Part shown: positions 51,785 through 60,878 of the stretch, piece by piece
Layout of the letters: every line of letters begins with the position of its first letter
Numbering within the stretch: the stretch's first letter is position 1
Assembly (NCBI GenBank): GCA_023662825.1
Contig: JAMPIH010000005.1
Span: 1 to 64,000 of the forward strand
DNA: 64,000 nucleotides
Source: Bacteroides sp.
GTDB lineage: Bacteria > Bacteroidota > Bacteroidia > Bacteroidales > P3
Reading direction: 5' to 3'
Position numbers and translations under genes: made by a program
Notes under the pieces: model-generated
The model's database searches: none
What the model saw: only the letters and a program-made list of their open reading frames with translations
Told to the model about the DNA's origin: nothing

Positions 51785-52933
51785 CTACGCCACCCGGTCG
51801 TATTTTCCGTACAGCCAGAACAGCGCAACCGCGCCCACGATGCAGAACGGAACGCCCACGAGGGCGGGGGAGGCGAGGCCGAAACCGTGGTCGATGGCCA
51901 GTCCGCCTATGGAAACGGACACGGCGTTCGACACGTTGAAGGCAATCTGGATGCCGGCGCCGCCCAACATCTCGCCCCCTTTGGAATAGCGCACGATAAG
52001 GTACTGCAGGGGGCCGCCGATACCGAATAAGGCACCGGTTGCAAGAAAGGTAAGCGCCAGCGAGGGAATCTTGAAGGGCGAAAGCACGTAAATCAACGGC
52101 ATCACCACCATCAACGAAGCGGCGATGCATCCGCTTACGAGCGAGGGACGGTAGCGGTCGGCCAGTTTCCCCGCCGAGAGGTTCCCCGTCACCATGCCCA
52201 ATCCGGCCAGCATCATGATCCACGTCATCGAGGCTGAGGAAAACCCGCTTATCTGCGTCATCATCGGCTCCACATAGCTGAACCAGCAATAGACACTCGC
52301 CTGACCGAAGAAAATCCCCGTGTAGATAAGCCAGGGCGCGGGTTTGCGCAGGAAGTTGAACTGCCCTTTGAGGCCTTGGTCGGGAAGTGCCGGCAGATAG
52401 GGCAGCCAGTTCCGCAGGCAGAGGAAGGTAAACAGTCCGATGAGGGCCACGCCGCCGAAGGCCACCCGCCAGTTGAAGAGGTGGGTCAGGAAGGTGGAAC
52501 TGGGTACGCCGATTACGTTGGCCACCGTCATGCCGGCCACCATAAAGGCCACCGCCTGCGCCCCGCGGCCTTGTTCGGCGATGCGCGAGCACACGATGGC
52601 ACCCGCCCCGAAGTAGGCTCCGTGCGGCAGTCCGGCGATGAATCGGGCGCAAAGCAGCGTGGTGTAGTTGGGCAAGAGCGCGGCCAGCAGGTTTCCGCCG
52701 AAAATCACGAGGCTCAGCACAATCATCACCGTTTTAAGCGGCATCTTGCGCAGGAAGAGCAGCAGGGGCGAGCCGACGGCCACCCCGAGCGAGTAGGTGG
52801 AGATAAGGTGCCCCGCCTGCACGATGCTCACCTGCAGGCTGTCGGCCACGTCGCTCAAAATCCCCATCATGCCGAACTCCGTGATTCCCAGGGCGAACGT
52901 GCCCAAAGCCAAAGCAATTAGACTGCGTTTCAT
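51785..52933 (-). CDS. MFS efflux transporter (AraJ/YdhP-like)
   Basis: 382 aa with about twelve membrane helices. N-terminus LIALALGTFALGITEFGMMGIL and GHLISTYSLGVAVGSPLLL, plus ARFIAGLPHGAYFGAGAIVCS, are typical of the DHA1 drug/sugar efflux group. The substrate is unknown. The last about 40 bp of the gene are duplicated 860 bp to the left. It is divergent from the NtrC-type regulator gene. Confidence 0.92.
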   Translation of the reverse strand: MKRSLIALALGTFALGITEFGMMGILSDVADSLQVSIVQAGHLISTYSLGVAVGSPLLLFLRKMPLKTVMIVLSLVIFGGNLLAALLPNYTTLLCARFIAGLPHGAYFGAGAIVCSRIAEQGRGAQAVAFMVAGMTVANVIGVPSSTFLTHLFNWRVAFGGVALIGLFTFLCLRNWLPYLPALPDQGLKGQFNFLRKPAPWLIYTGIFFGQASVYCWFSYVEPMMTQISGFSSASMTWIMMLAGLGMVTGNLSAGKLADRYRPSLVSGCIAASLMVVMPLIYVLSPFKIPSLALTFLATGALFGIGGPLQYLIVRYSKGGEMLGGAGIQIAFNVSNAVSVSIGGLAIDHGFGLASPALVGVPFCIVGAVALFWLYGKYDRVA

Positions 52934-53007
52934 GGTCTCGAAAATCGGGGTTTTGAAAATCGGGCGCGAAGGTAGGAAAAATTGAGGTGATGCCGTGGGG
53001 AAATTAG

Positions 53008-53015
53008 TACTTTTG
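53008..53015 (+). promoter_or_regulatory. Candidate -7 element for the regulator/kinase pair
   Basis: TACTTTTG matches TAnnTTTG, 16 bp upstream of ATG 53032, implying a very short leader. The -33 element is not well placed. Confidence 0.4.
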
Positions 53016-53031
53016 CACGAGAATAGGCATA

Positions 53032-54390
53032 ATGAAACCCAAACAAACCATCTTAGTAGTTGACGACAATGCAGCGGTGCTTACGGCGGTGGAGATGCTG
53101 TTGCGGCCTTGTTTCGGCAAGGTCATCACGCTTTCCGACCCCAACCGGATTCCCGCTGTGTTGCAGAGCGACAGGCCCGATGCGGTCTTGCTCGACATGA
53201 ACTTTCACGCCGGCATCAACAACGGCAACGAAGGGCTTTTCTGGCTTCGGGAAATCAAGAAACGCAGCCCCTCCACCGAGGTGGTGCTCTTTACCGCCTA
53301 CGCCGACATCGACCTGGCCGTGCGCGGCATTCAGGAAGGCGCGGCCGATTTTGTGGTGAAGCCCTTCACCAACGAGAAACTGCTGGCCAGCCTGCAAAAC
53401 GCCTGTCAGCACAAGAAAGGGCATGAACCCAAATCCGCCCCGGCATCCGCCTCCGACAGCAAACCCCCGTTCTTCTGGGGCAGGAGCGCGGCCATGGAAC
53501 GCATTCGCCTGATGGTGGAAAAAATTGCCTCCACCGACACCAACCTGCTCGTCACCGGCGAGAGCGGCACGGGCAAAGGCATGCTGGCGGCCGAGATACA
53601 CCGGCAGTCCGACCGCAACGGGAAACCCTTCGTGACAGTGGATATGGGCGCCATCACCGAATCGCTCTACGAAAGCGAACTCTTCGGCCACGTGAAGGGC
53701 GCGTTCACCGATGCCCGGCAGGACCGCGCCGGCAAGTTCGAGACCGCCCGCGAAGGCACGCTTTTCCTGGACGAAATCGGGAACCTTTCCTATCCCCTGC
53801 AGGCCAAACTGCTTACCGCCCTGCAATACAAGAACATCGTGCGGGTGGGCAGCAACGAACCCCTTACCGTGGACGTGCGCTTTATCTGCGCCACCAACCG
53901 TAACCTGTCCGATATGGTGAAGAAAGGCGAGTTCCGCGACGACCTGCTGTTCCGCATCGATACCATCACCCTGCCGATACCCGCCCTGCGCGAGCGCAAG
54001 GAAGACATAGAGCCCTTGGCCAGGATGTTTGCCGAACACTACGGCGCCCGCTACGGAAAACCCGGCGTTTCGCTGAGCGCCGAGGCTCTGAACGCGCTGA
54101 AAGCATACACTTGGCCGGGCAATATCCGCGAGTTGGAGCATGTGATGGAACGCGCCGTGATTATGGCCGATGGCGAGGTGCTGGGCGCGTCCGATTTCGA
54201 ACTGAACCGCAAGCCTGCGGCAGTGCAGGCCGATGCGGCGGAATCGGACGACATGCGTATCGAAGACATGGAACGCCTCATGATTCAACGCGCCATCGCC
54301 AAGCACGGCGGCAACCTCTCGGCGGTGGCCAACGCGCTGGGCATCGCCCGTCAGACCCTGTATAGTAAAATCAAGAAATACGGGCTGTGA
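53032..54390 (+). CDS. NtrC-family sigma-54 response regulator
   Basis: 452 aa. The receiver domain has phospho-acceptor D55 (AVLLDMNF) and the conserved Lys in VVKPF. The AAA+ domain has Walker A GESGTGKG near 176-183. The sigma-54 contact loop reads GAFTDA (223-228) instead of GAFTGA, a variation seen in several such regulators. The C-terminal Fis-type helix-turn-helix is [20 protein letters not shown]. It overlaps the kinase gene (TGATG). Targets are unknown. Confidence 0.95.
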   Translation: MKPKQTILVVDDNAAVLTAVEMLLRPCFGKVITLSDPNRIPAVLQSDRPDAVLLDMNFHAGINNGNEGLFWLREIKKRSPSTEVVLFTAYADIDLAVRGIQEGAADFVVKPFTNEKLLASLQNACQHKKGHEPKSAPASASDSKPPFFWGRSAAMERIRLMVEKIASTDTNLLVTGESGTGKGMLAAEIHRQSDRNGKPFVTVDMGAITESLYESELFGHVKGAFTDARQDRAGKFETAREGTLFLDEIGNLSYPLQAKLLTALQYKNIVRVGSNEPLTVDVRFICATNRNLSDMVKKGEFRDDLLFRIDTITLPIPALRERKEDIEPLARMFAEHYGARYGKPGVSLSAEALNALKAYTWPGNIRELEHVMERAVIMADGEVLGASDFELNRKPAAVQADAAESDDMRIEDMERLMIQRAIAKHGGNLSAVANALGIARQTLYSKIKKYGL

Positions 54391-55544
54391 TGAAGTTGCG
54401 GGAGAAAATAAACCTGATGCTCGAAGCCGTGGAAAACGGCGACTACACCTTCCGATTTCCCGAAAGCAAGGGCGGCCGTCATCATCGGGAGTTCAATCAG
54501 ACCTTGAACCGCATCGCCCGGATCATTTCCGGCACCAAGCAGGAGATAAGGCAGAACGAAATCTTTTACGAACAGGTGTTGCAGACCGTGGAGACGGGCA
54601 TTATCGTGTTGGACGAAAGCAACGCGGTGGTGCAGTATAACAAGGCGGCCTCCAGACTGTTGGGCGTGGGCATGCTGCGGGATTTGCGGCAGTTGGAGCG
54701 TTTGTGCGGCGATTTGGCCTCGGCCGTCTCCACGTTGGGGAACGGCGGTTCGCAAACGGTTCAAATTCAAAGTGAGCGCGGCAAGATGCAGGTGGCGGTG
54801 CGGGTTTCGGAAGCGCAGATAGGCCAAAAACGCTTGCGAATCGTGGCGTTGAACGATATCGAGAACGAGTTGGATGAAAAGGAAGTGGATGCCTGGATAA
54901 GGCTCACGCGGGTGTTGACGCACGAAATCATGAACTCGGTAACGCCCGTCACGTCTTTGAGCGACACGCTGCTGCACAACTACGCCGGTGAGGATGCCGT
55001 CCTGCGCACGGGCTTGCAGACCATACGCGACACGGGCAAAGGCCTGCTCGCTTTCGTGGAATCCTACCGCAAGTTCACCCGTCTGCCCGAACCGGAACCG
55101 GCGCTTTTCTACGTGAACGGTTTCCTGAAGCGGATGCTGGAACTGACGCGGCATCAGGCCGCGGGGCTGCCGGAAGTGGAGCTGAGGATGAGCGTGGAAC
55201 CGGCCGATTTGATGGTGTATGCCGATGAACGCCTTATCGGGCAGGTGGTGCTCAATATCTTGAAGAATGCCCGTCAGGCCATCGGGAAGGAGCGCACGGA
55301 CGGGAGGATTACGGTGCACGCCTACGGCGATGAGTCGGGTGCGGTGCATATCGAAATCGGCAACAACGGCCCCAGGATAGAGCCCGAACTGGCCGACGAA
55401 ATCTTTCTGCCTTTCTTTACCACCAAGACCGACGGCAGCGGCATTGGTCTGGCGGTTTCCCGTCAGTTGATGCGCCTCTCGGGCGGCTCCATCAGCCTGA
55501 AATCGGACGATGAAAGCACCGTCTTTACCTTGCTTTTCCCTTAA
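54390..55544 (+). CDS. Cytosolic sensor histidine kinase
   Basis: 384 aa from ATG 54390, coupled to the regulator by the TGATG overlap. No membrane segment. A PAS-like domain (VLQTVETGIIVLDESNAVVQYNKAASRLLG) is followed by the HisKA box with H178 (LTHEIMNSVTP) and the ATPase domain (N-box VLNILKNARQAIG; G-boxes EIGNNGPRIE and GSGIGLAVSRQLM). It must sense an internal or membrane-proximal signal. It forms a two-component pair with the sigma-54 activator. Confidence 0.93.
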   Translation: MKLREKINLMLEAVENGDYTFRFPESKGGRHHREFNQTLNRIARIISGTKQEIRQNEIFYEQVLQTVETGIIVLDESNAVVQYNKAASRLLGVGMLRDLRQLERLCGDLASAVSTLGNGGSQTVQIQSERGKMQVAVRVSEAQIGQKRLRIVALNDIENELDEKEVDAWIRLTRVLTHEIMNSVTPVTSLSDTLLHNYAGEDAVLRTGLQTIRDTGKGLLAFVESYRKFTRLPEPEPALFYVNGFLKRMLELTRHQAAGLPEVELRMSVEPADLMVYADERLIGQVVLNILKNARQAIGKERTDGRITVHAYGDESGAVHIEIGNNGPRIEPELADEIFLPFFTTKTDGSGIGLAVSRQLMRLSGGSISLKSDDESTVFTLLFP

Positions 55545-55559
55545 GGTTCATCCCCAAAA

Positions 55560-55609
55560 TGTGTAAGCCATACACAAAATTCGTCCGAAAAATGTGTATG
55601 GCTTACACA
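55560..55609. promoter_or_regulatory. Two inverted 17-bp dyads between convergent genes
   Basis: TGTGTAAGCCATACACA at 55560-55576 and its exact reverse complement at 55593-55609. Each is itself a TGTGTA-N5-TACACA dyad, with centres 33 bp apart. Together they can form a 17-bp hairpin. It may be a bidirectional terminator without a long T-run, or a paired operator. Confidence 0.6.
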
Positions 55610-55646
55610 AAATGGGTGGGAAGTGTTTGCCGCTAAGGCCGCCGCG

Positions 55647-56990
55647 CTATCCGAAAATATTTCCGAACACGAAGCCCGAAAGGGTTGCCATGACGATGAC
55701 GAGCGCCACATAGACGGCTGTTTTCTTCGTGCCCAAGACGCCACGTATCACCAACATATTCGGAAGCGACAGCGATGGTCCGGCCAGCAGCAAGGCCAAG
55801 GCAGGACCTTTACCCATGCCCGAGGCCAGCAAGCCCTGGATAATGGGAACTTCGGTCAGCGTGGCGAAATACATGAAAGCCCCCGTAAAGCTGGCAAAGA
55901 AGTTCGACAACAGCGAATTGCCGCCAACCGCCCATTCAATCCAACGGTTCGGGATGAGGCCCGCGATAGCCGTGTCGTCGTGCGTCGAACCTAACAGGAA
56001 ACCCGCCGTAACCACACCGATGGCCAGCAAGGGCAGAATCTGTTTGGCGAATCCCCAGGAAGACAACGCCCATTCCCGGTTTTCCTCGTCCCGTTTGTCA
56101 AACAACAGGATAACCGACAATGCGGCAATGGCTACAAGCATCGGAACGAGCGGAACTAACTTCACGTTGCCGATGAACAGATTGGCGAGGATGGCCGAAA
56201 CAACCGTTATCACCGCTCCGAGAAGAACCCACAAGGCACTCAGCTTCAGTATCTTGACAAGCGAACCGCACAGCAGGAGCGACAACACTCCGGTGATGTA
56301 CCATTTGTAGGTGAAGATGCTGTGCCACAAGCCCGTATCGGAGGCGTCGGGTGCGCCCCAGTTGGCGAACACGAGAATCAAGACTAATGTAAAGAAATGA
56401 AACGAGGTCTGCCACATGGGGCGTTTCTCGGGTGGCGGCACGATATTCATCTGCTCCTCTTTCTTGGCTTTCTCCTCCTTGCGGAAGATGAACGACATCA
56501 CCAGTCCGATAACGACGGAGAAAAGCACCGCCCCGATAATGCGCGCCAATCCCATTTCAACGCCTAAGATCCGCGCTGTGAGAATAATCGACAGGATGCT
56601 GATGGCCGGGCCGGAATAGAGAAAGGCGATAGCCGGGCCCAATCCCGCGCCACGTTTGTAAATGCTCGTGAAAAGCGGCAGGATGGTGCACGAGCATACC
56701 GCCAGAATACCGCCCGAAACAGCCGCCACCGTGTAAGACAGCCATTTCTTCGCGTTCGCCCCGAAGTACTTCAGTACCGAGCCCTGGCTTACGAATACGG
56801 CGATGACCCCCGCGATGAAGAACGCGGGCAGCAGACACAGCACGACATGTTCCCGGGCATACCATTTGGCGAGGTCGAGGGTCGCGCCGATGGAGGTCAT
56901 GAACCGTTCGCTTCCAATCGGCAGAAAAAATACCGCCGTAAAGACAGCGATGATCCAAAAGAGAGTTTTCAGTTCTTTCCTTGTGTCCAT
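55647..56990 (-). CDS. PF03773-type permease, last gene of the ars-like operon
   Basis: 447 aa with many membrane helices and a Lys/Glu-rich cytosolic loop near residue 170-185. The cysteine motif ILAVCSCTILPLFTSIYKRGAGLGPAIAFLYSGPA is typical of the UPF0718/PF03773 permeases that include ArsP-like methylarsenite exporters. It starts 12 bp after the thioredoxin-like gene and is longer than the second permease (57411). Substrate is inferred from context only. Confidence 0.82.
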   Translation of the reverse strand: MDTRKELKTLFWIIAVFTAVFFLPIGSERFMTSIGATLDLAKWYAREHVVLCLLPAFFIAGVIAVFVSQGSVLKYFGANAKKWLSYTVAAVSGGILAVCSCTILPLFTSIYKRGAGLGPAIAFLYSGPAISILSIILTARILGVEMGLARIIGAVLFSVVIGLVMSFIFRKEEKAKKEEQMNIVPPPEKRPMWQTSFHFFTLVLILVFANWGAPDASDTGLWHSIFTYKWYITGVLSLLLCGSLVKILKLSALWVLLGAVITVVSAILANLFIGNVKLVPLVPMLVAIAALSVILLFDKRDEENREWALSSWGFAKQILPLLAIGVVTAGFLLGSTHDDTAIAGLIPNRWIEWAVGGNSLLSNFFASFTGAFMYFATLTEVPIIQGLLASGMGKGPALALLLAGPSLSLPNMLVIRGVLGTKKTAVYVALVIVMATLSGFVFGNIFG

Positions 56991-57002
56991 CTCCGTATCG
57001 TT

Positions 57003-57398
57003 TTAAATGCCGAGCATCTGTCTTACCTCGCTTTCGGAAGGCGCATGTCCCTTGATTCTGACCACACCGTCCACCACGATGGCAGGCGTGGCCATAACCT
57101 TATAGCTCACGATCTCCGCCATATCGTCAACCTTGATGAGCTTTACGTCCAGGTGATGGTCGTGGATTACCTTCTCGATGGTGCGCAAGGCGGTCTTGCA
57201 TTTGGAACAGCCCGGCCCAAGTACCTTAATCTCTTTTACTTCCGTTTGGGTGGCGGCGGTTCCGCCTTCGCAGGCACAAAGTGTTGCCGGCTCTGCACTC
57301 TCTTCGATGATCAAGTTGTCGTCGCACGAACAAGAACAGGGCTTCGGCGAGAACAACGAGGCCCAAAATCCTTTTTTGTTTCCTTTTTTCGTCGTCAT
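57003..57398 (-). CDS. Thioredoxin-fold redox protein, cysteine-rich
   Basis: 131 aa. The C-terminal about 78 residues form a small thioredoxin domain with C64-S-K-C67 (GPGCSKC) and cis-Pro motif ATPAIVVDG, like redox-active disulfide protein 2. The N-terminal 50 residues hold a CSCSC cluster and CAC, which could bind a soft metal. No signal peptide, so it is probably cytosolic. It lies between the two permeases with 12-bp gaps on each side. Confidence 0.85.
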   Translation of the reverse strand: MTTKKGNKKGFWASLFSPKPCSCSCDDNLIIEESAEPATLCACEGGTAATQTEVKEIKVLGPGCSKCKTALRTIEKVIHDHHLDVKLIKVDDMAEIVSYKVMATPAIVVDGVVRIKGHAPSESEVRQMLGI

Positions 57399-57410
57399 TG
57401 GAGATGAAAT

Positions 57411-58307
57411 TTAAAGTAAGACATTGAATAAATAGCCCGCGATCACCGCCGTGAGGAAAATCACGGCAACAATCATGGCTACCAATTTTTTACGGAAAAT
57501 ACCGGCAAGCATCGTCATTTCCGGTATCGCCATACCCGAACCCCCGATTACCAGAGCGATAACCGTTCCGACGCTCATGCCCTTGCTCATCAGAGCCACC
57601 CCGATGGGAATGGCGGTCTCTGCACGGATATAGAGCGGGATGCCCAATACGGCGGCTACGGGAATGGAAAATGGATTATCGGGTCCGGCTATTTTCATCA
57701 CGAAGTCTTGCGGCATATAGCCGTAGATGCCGGCACCCAGCGCAACGCCTATCAGCAGGTAGCCCAAGATCGGGCGCAGACTGTTCCAGGCCGAAACGAA
57801 GGCCTCCCGCAATTTGCGCTTTATCGGCCATGCCCTTCTGTTTTCTCCGGTTTGGGGATGCCCGTTCCGGAGGCGTACCTGCTTCACATACTTCTGCATC
57901 CCCATTTTTTCCAGGATAAAACCGAAAAGCACCGCAGCGATAAAGGCGATGACGAAATAAATGGCCATGGCCTTTATTCCCACCATGGCACCCAGCATAC
58001 CTATGATGATCGGATTGAGCAGCGGAGAGGCTATCAGGAAAGACATGGTGCTGCCGAACGGAACACAGGCATGAAGGAAACCGACCGTCATCGGAATGGT
58101 GGAGCAGGCGCAGAACGGCGTGAGGGCACCGAATCCGGCCGCCATTATATTGCCGAGCAGGCCGCGCCCGGAGAGCCATTTCTTGATCTTGTCCTGAGGG
58201 ATATACATCAGGATGATTTCCACCGCCGCGCTGATCAACAGGAAAAGGGCGATCAACTCGCACGTGATGGTCACGAAATATTTCAAGGTTTCAAGTAAAG
58301 TGTTCAT
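57411..58307 (-). CDS. PF03773-type permease
   Basis: 298 aa from ATG 58307 (MNTLLETLKYFVTI); the open frame runs far upstream but without homology-like sequence. About eight helices, with the motif LTPFCACSTIPMTVGFLHACVPFGSTMSFLIASPLLNP and a repeat-like second half with IRAETAIPIG. Family members move organoarsenicals or other metalloids outward. It starts 20 bp after the ArsG-like gene. Confidence 0.85.
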   Translation of the reverse strand: MNTLLETLKYFVTITCELIALFLLISAAVEIILMYIPQDKIKKWLSGRGLLGNIMAAGFGALTPFCACSTIPMTVGFLHACVPFGSTMSFLIASPLLNPIIIGMLGAMVGIKAMAIYFVIAFIAAVLFGFILEKMGMQKYVKQVRLRNGHPQTGENRRAWPIKRKLREAFVSAWNSLRPILGYLLIGVALGAGIYGYMPQDFVMKIAGPDNPFSIPVAAVLGIPLYIRAETAIPIGVALMSKGMSVGTVIALVIGGSGMAIPEMTMLAGIFRKKLVAMIVAVIFLTAVIAGYLFNVLL

Positions 58308-58327
58308 AACTATGATTTCCCCTCTTT

Positions 58328-59032
58328 TTATAGCAGTATGATGATGTAATACATGCCGATAAGCACGAATATGCCCCCGACAATCCGGTTCAGCCACTTC
58401 TGAACCGACTGCATCTTGCCGTAGAAACTGCCGATGCGCTGTACGCTGAACGCCAGTATCCAGGCAACGATTAAAACGGGCAAGGCGGTGGCGACGGCAA
58501 AGAGTACGGGCAACAGATAGCCGGCGGTCGCTGTCGCGGACATCGGAATCAGCATTCCGAAGTAAAATATGCCGCTCGACGGGCAAAACGCCATGGCGAA
58601 CAACATACCGAGCAGGAACGCGCCCCAGCCGCCTTTGCGGGCCAAGCCCTCTCCATTGCCCTTGAACCCGAAAGAGGGGAGTTTAAGCTTATTGCCGAAC
58701 AGCATAAATATGCCGATAACCAACAAGGCGGGGCCGAGGATAAGTTCGCCGTACCTACCGATAAATTTCTGAATACCGAACAGGCTCGCACCCTCTCTCA
58801 ATAGCAGAATCAATACGATGCCCAGCGCCGTATAGGCAATGACACGGCCAAGCGTGTATAGAAGTCCGTTGCGGAAAATCCGGCGGCGGTTCTCGATATC
58901 CTTGCCGATAAATCCGATGGCGGCGATATTCGTAGCCAGCGGACAGGGTGAGACCGCCGTGAGCAAGCCCAAAAGGAAGGCCGCCAGGGCCGGTGCCGTG
59001 CTATTGTCGAGCAAGTTTTGCAACCATTCCAT
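58328..59032 (-). CDS. ArsG/CcdA-like membrane protein
   Basis: 234 aa, about six helices in the DsbD/CcdA fold. The paired cysteine motifs are SPC30PLATN and FCPSSG (about 150). CcdA-type proteins pass electrons across the membrane, while ArsG-type members are reported as trivalent aromatic arsenical exporters. The preceding ArsF-like gene supports the second reading. It starts 6 bp after that gene. Confidence 0.8.
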   Translation of the reverse strand: MEWLQNLLDNSTAPALAAFLLGLLTAVSPCPLATNIAAIGFIGKDIENRRRIFRNGLLYTLGRVIAYTALGIVLILLLREGASLFGIQKFIGRYGELILGPALLVIGIFMLFGNKLKLPSFGFKGNGEGLARKGGWGAFLLGMLFAMAFCPSSGIFYFGMLIPMSATATAGYLLPVLFAVATALPVLIVAWILAFSVQRIGSFYGKMQSVQKWLNRIVGGIFVLIGMYYIIILL

Positions 59033-59038
59033 TTCACG

Positions 59039-59470
59039 CTATTTTAAGAATTCTGAAATCTTTTGCGCAATCAGCGACTGTATCTTATCCTTGTTGTTGA
59101 CCGCATAGCGAAATCCATCATCTGTAAGGTCGGCCACCTTTTCTTTTTTCTCTTCATGCCTTACGATAATCAAGGAAGACCATGCGATTTCGTACTTGTC
59201 GCCCAATTTTCCCCCTTCTTTGGACGAAAGATCGATTTCGCGAAACGCGACACGTCCCGATTTAAGTTCTTTGGAAAATTTGGCATCGACCACTTCTTTT
59301 GCCGCATTCTGCAAGGCCACGCACGTGCGGCAACGTTGCGCCCCATGGAAGTACAAGACCTCCACAACCGGGGCGGATTCTTTTTCCGCAACTTTTGCTT
59401 GTTGCGCAAAGCCCGACACAAACGGAACCACCATAAGTGCCAGCATTAAAAAACAGGCTAATCGTTTCAT
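59039..59470 (-). CDS. ArsF-like exported thioredoxin-fold protein
   Basis: 143 aa. Signal peptide (MKRLACFLMLALMVVPFVSGFAQQ), then VEVLYFHGAQRC47RTC50VALQNAAKEVV, a CxxC motif with thioredoxin-like context, and a KYEIAWSSLIIVRH segment. It matches nitroreductase-subunit ArsF-type proteins paired with ArsG. It overlaps the outer-membrane gene by 4 bp (ATGA). Function by context: periplasmic redox step. Confidence 0.72.
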   Translation of the reverse strand: MKRLACFLMLALMVVPFVSGFAQQAKVAEKESAPVVEVLYFHGAQRCRTCVALQNAAKEVVDAKFSKELKSGRVAFREIDLSSKEGGKLGDKYEIAWSSLIIVRHEEKKEKVADLTDDGFRYAVNNKDKIQSLIAQKISEFLK

Positions 59471-60417
59471 GATTTATTGATTTTGATATTGTATGTAATC
59501 TTTGCTTCAATCGCCCAAGTGTTGGCTATCTGCATGGCTTCCACCTTCCGCCACACGGGAATATCCGCCAGTATCGACAGGGTAAGCGATTTGATAGGCC
59601 GATAGGCGACAGACGGAATCAGTTTTATTTGATGATATACGGTGCCCACCAAAGGTTGATTGTCGCTTTTGGCCCTTCCCTTGGTTTCGTAGGCCATCAT
59701 GACCCCTACGTCGAGTTGTTTGATGACTCTGTAGAAACCCGCCACGTTCAGATAGAGTAAGCTTCCGTATTGGTAGTCGAAATTCCGCGACTTGATTCTT
59801 TGGGCATATTCAAAAAAATCATTCGTCGTGAAATAGAATTTTCTCAAAGGCGACCAGGCGAGGTAAACACCGGCCGTGTATTTGTAACTTCCTGATGAAG
59901 GTTGCATGGAGATCGGCAGCTTGACGCCATCCTTCTCACAATCGAACTTGCCGACAGGAAATTTAACCATGATGTACGGATTGACCGTTATACCCTTGCC
60001 GACACTTCGATAGGCCGTAAAATCCAACGACAACGAGAGATCACCGATGCCGTTTACCGCCACATCCTGAAACAAATCGGAATTGTAACGTTCGTATTTG
60101 TTGATGTAATAGCCCAATTGCACTTGGGCGGTCAACCACGAAACGATACCGTATCCGACACCGAAAGTCATGAAATCATAGCCTGCACCCTTGATTTTTC
60201 CGGGAAAATCGTAGTTTGAGACCCTGCTACCCTCATAGTATCGGTTGGATTCACTGTGTCTGTAATCCAAGGCTACCAGAAGGTTTCCTTTCCGCACCGC
60301 TGTTTCGCCGTTGGCCGAGGAAATGGGGTTGCCTGCCCCACAGCATTGTGCCCAAGCAGGAGCCCGGCAAGCCGCGGCAGACAATATCAACGATAGTATG
60401 AACGCTTTCCTTTTCAT
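59467..60417 (-). CDS. Outer-membrane beta-barrel-like protein of the ars-like operon
   Basis: 316 aa from ATG 60417, which begins a signal peptide (MKRKAFILSLILSAAACRAPAWAQ). The remainder alternates aromatic and polar residues (LDYRHSESNRYYEGS, YGSLLYLNVAGFYRVI...), ending in a strand NTWAIEAKITYNIKI. It resembles transporters of the phenol-degradation MetA type, but I cannot fix the family. The mature N-terminus has a Cys pair, AQCCGAG. Coupled to the lipoprotein stop (4-bp overlap). Confidence 0.7.
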   Translation of the reverse strand: MKRKAFILSLILSAAACRAPAWAQCCGAGNPISSANGETAVRKGNLLVALDYRHSESNRYYEGSRVSNYDFPGKIKGAGYDFMTFGVGYGIVSWLTAQVQLGYYINKYERYNSDLFQDVAVNGIGDLSLSLDFTAYRSVGKGITVNPYIMVKFPVGKFDCEKDGVKLPISMQPSSGSYKYTAGVYLAWSPLRKFYFTTNDFFEYAQRIKSRNFDYQYGSLLYLNVAGFYRVIKQLDVGVMMAYETKGRAKSDNQPLVGTVYHQIKLIPSVAYRPIKSLTLSILADIPVWRKVEAMQIANTWAIEAKITYNIKINKS

Positions 60418-60809
60418 TTTTCCGATTCTTTTGCCCGTCTGCATTTCTTCACAAACACCTCGATATCCTTGGTGTAGGAACCATATTCATCATAGACCGT
60501 ACACGAAACGGTAAGCCAACCCACGCAAGTAAAGCATCCCCAGAAATAAGCCTTGGAAGGATCCTCTTTCAGCGGCACGAGCGAACCTTTCGCCCGCTGC
60601 CATTTGTAGTTCAGGTTCTCTCCCTCGGCATCCGCGCTGATGACAATGGTATCGTACATACAGGCCGAATCACGTGAAGCCGTAAGACCTCTAAAAGTAA
60701 TCGTATCGGTCTCGATGTTTTCCGTGTCCTCGATGTAGTCCGGCTGACAGGAGGAAATGAGCCCCCCGAAAGCGAGCGCGATACCTATCGTATAAAACAA
60801 AGTCTTCAT
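60414..60809 (-). CDS. Lipoprotein of the ars-like operon
   Basis: 131 aa. The signal ends at lipobox ISSC near residue 20. The mature part includes TASRDSACMYDTIVISADAEGENLNYKWQRAKG, an Ig-like strand pattern, then GCFTCVGWLTVSCTVYDEYGSY with several Cys. It is preceded by a second copy of the operator-like dyad at 60840-60857. It overlaps the outer-membrane gene by 4 bp. Perhaps a periplasm-facing partner of that barrel. Confidence 0.7.
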   Translation of the reverse strand: MKTLFYTIGIALAFGGLISSCQPDYIEDTENIETDTITFRGLTASRDSACMYDTIVISADAEGENLNYKWQRAKGSLVPLKEDPSKAYFWGCFTCVGWLTVSCTVYDEYGSYTKDIEVFVKKCRRAKESEK

Positions 60810-60839
60810 AGGATTAGCCTTTCTTCTTTACCTTTTGTA

Positions 60840-60857
60840 GTTCGCCGAATTACGAAC
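60840..60857 (-). promoter_or_regulatory. Operator-like dyad after arsR
   Basis: GTTCGTAATTCGGCGAAC on the minus strand: perfect 5-bp arms GTTCG/CGAAC with an 8-bp spacer. It shares GTTCGTAATT and the C(G/A)AAC end with the dyad at 61227-61244 over the arsR promoter. Confidence 0.65.
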
Positions 60858-60878
60858 ATTATGGGTAAAAAAACTGCT

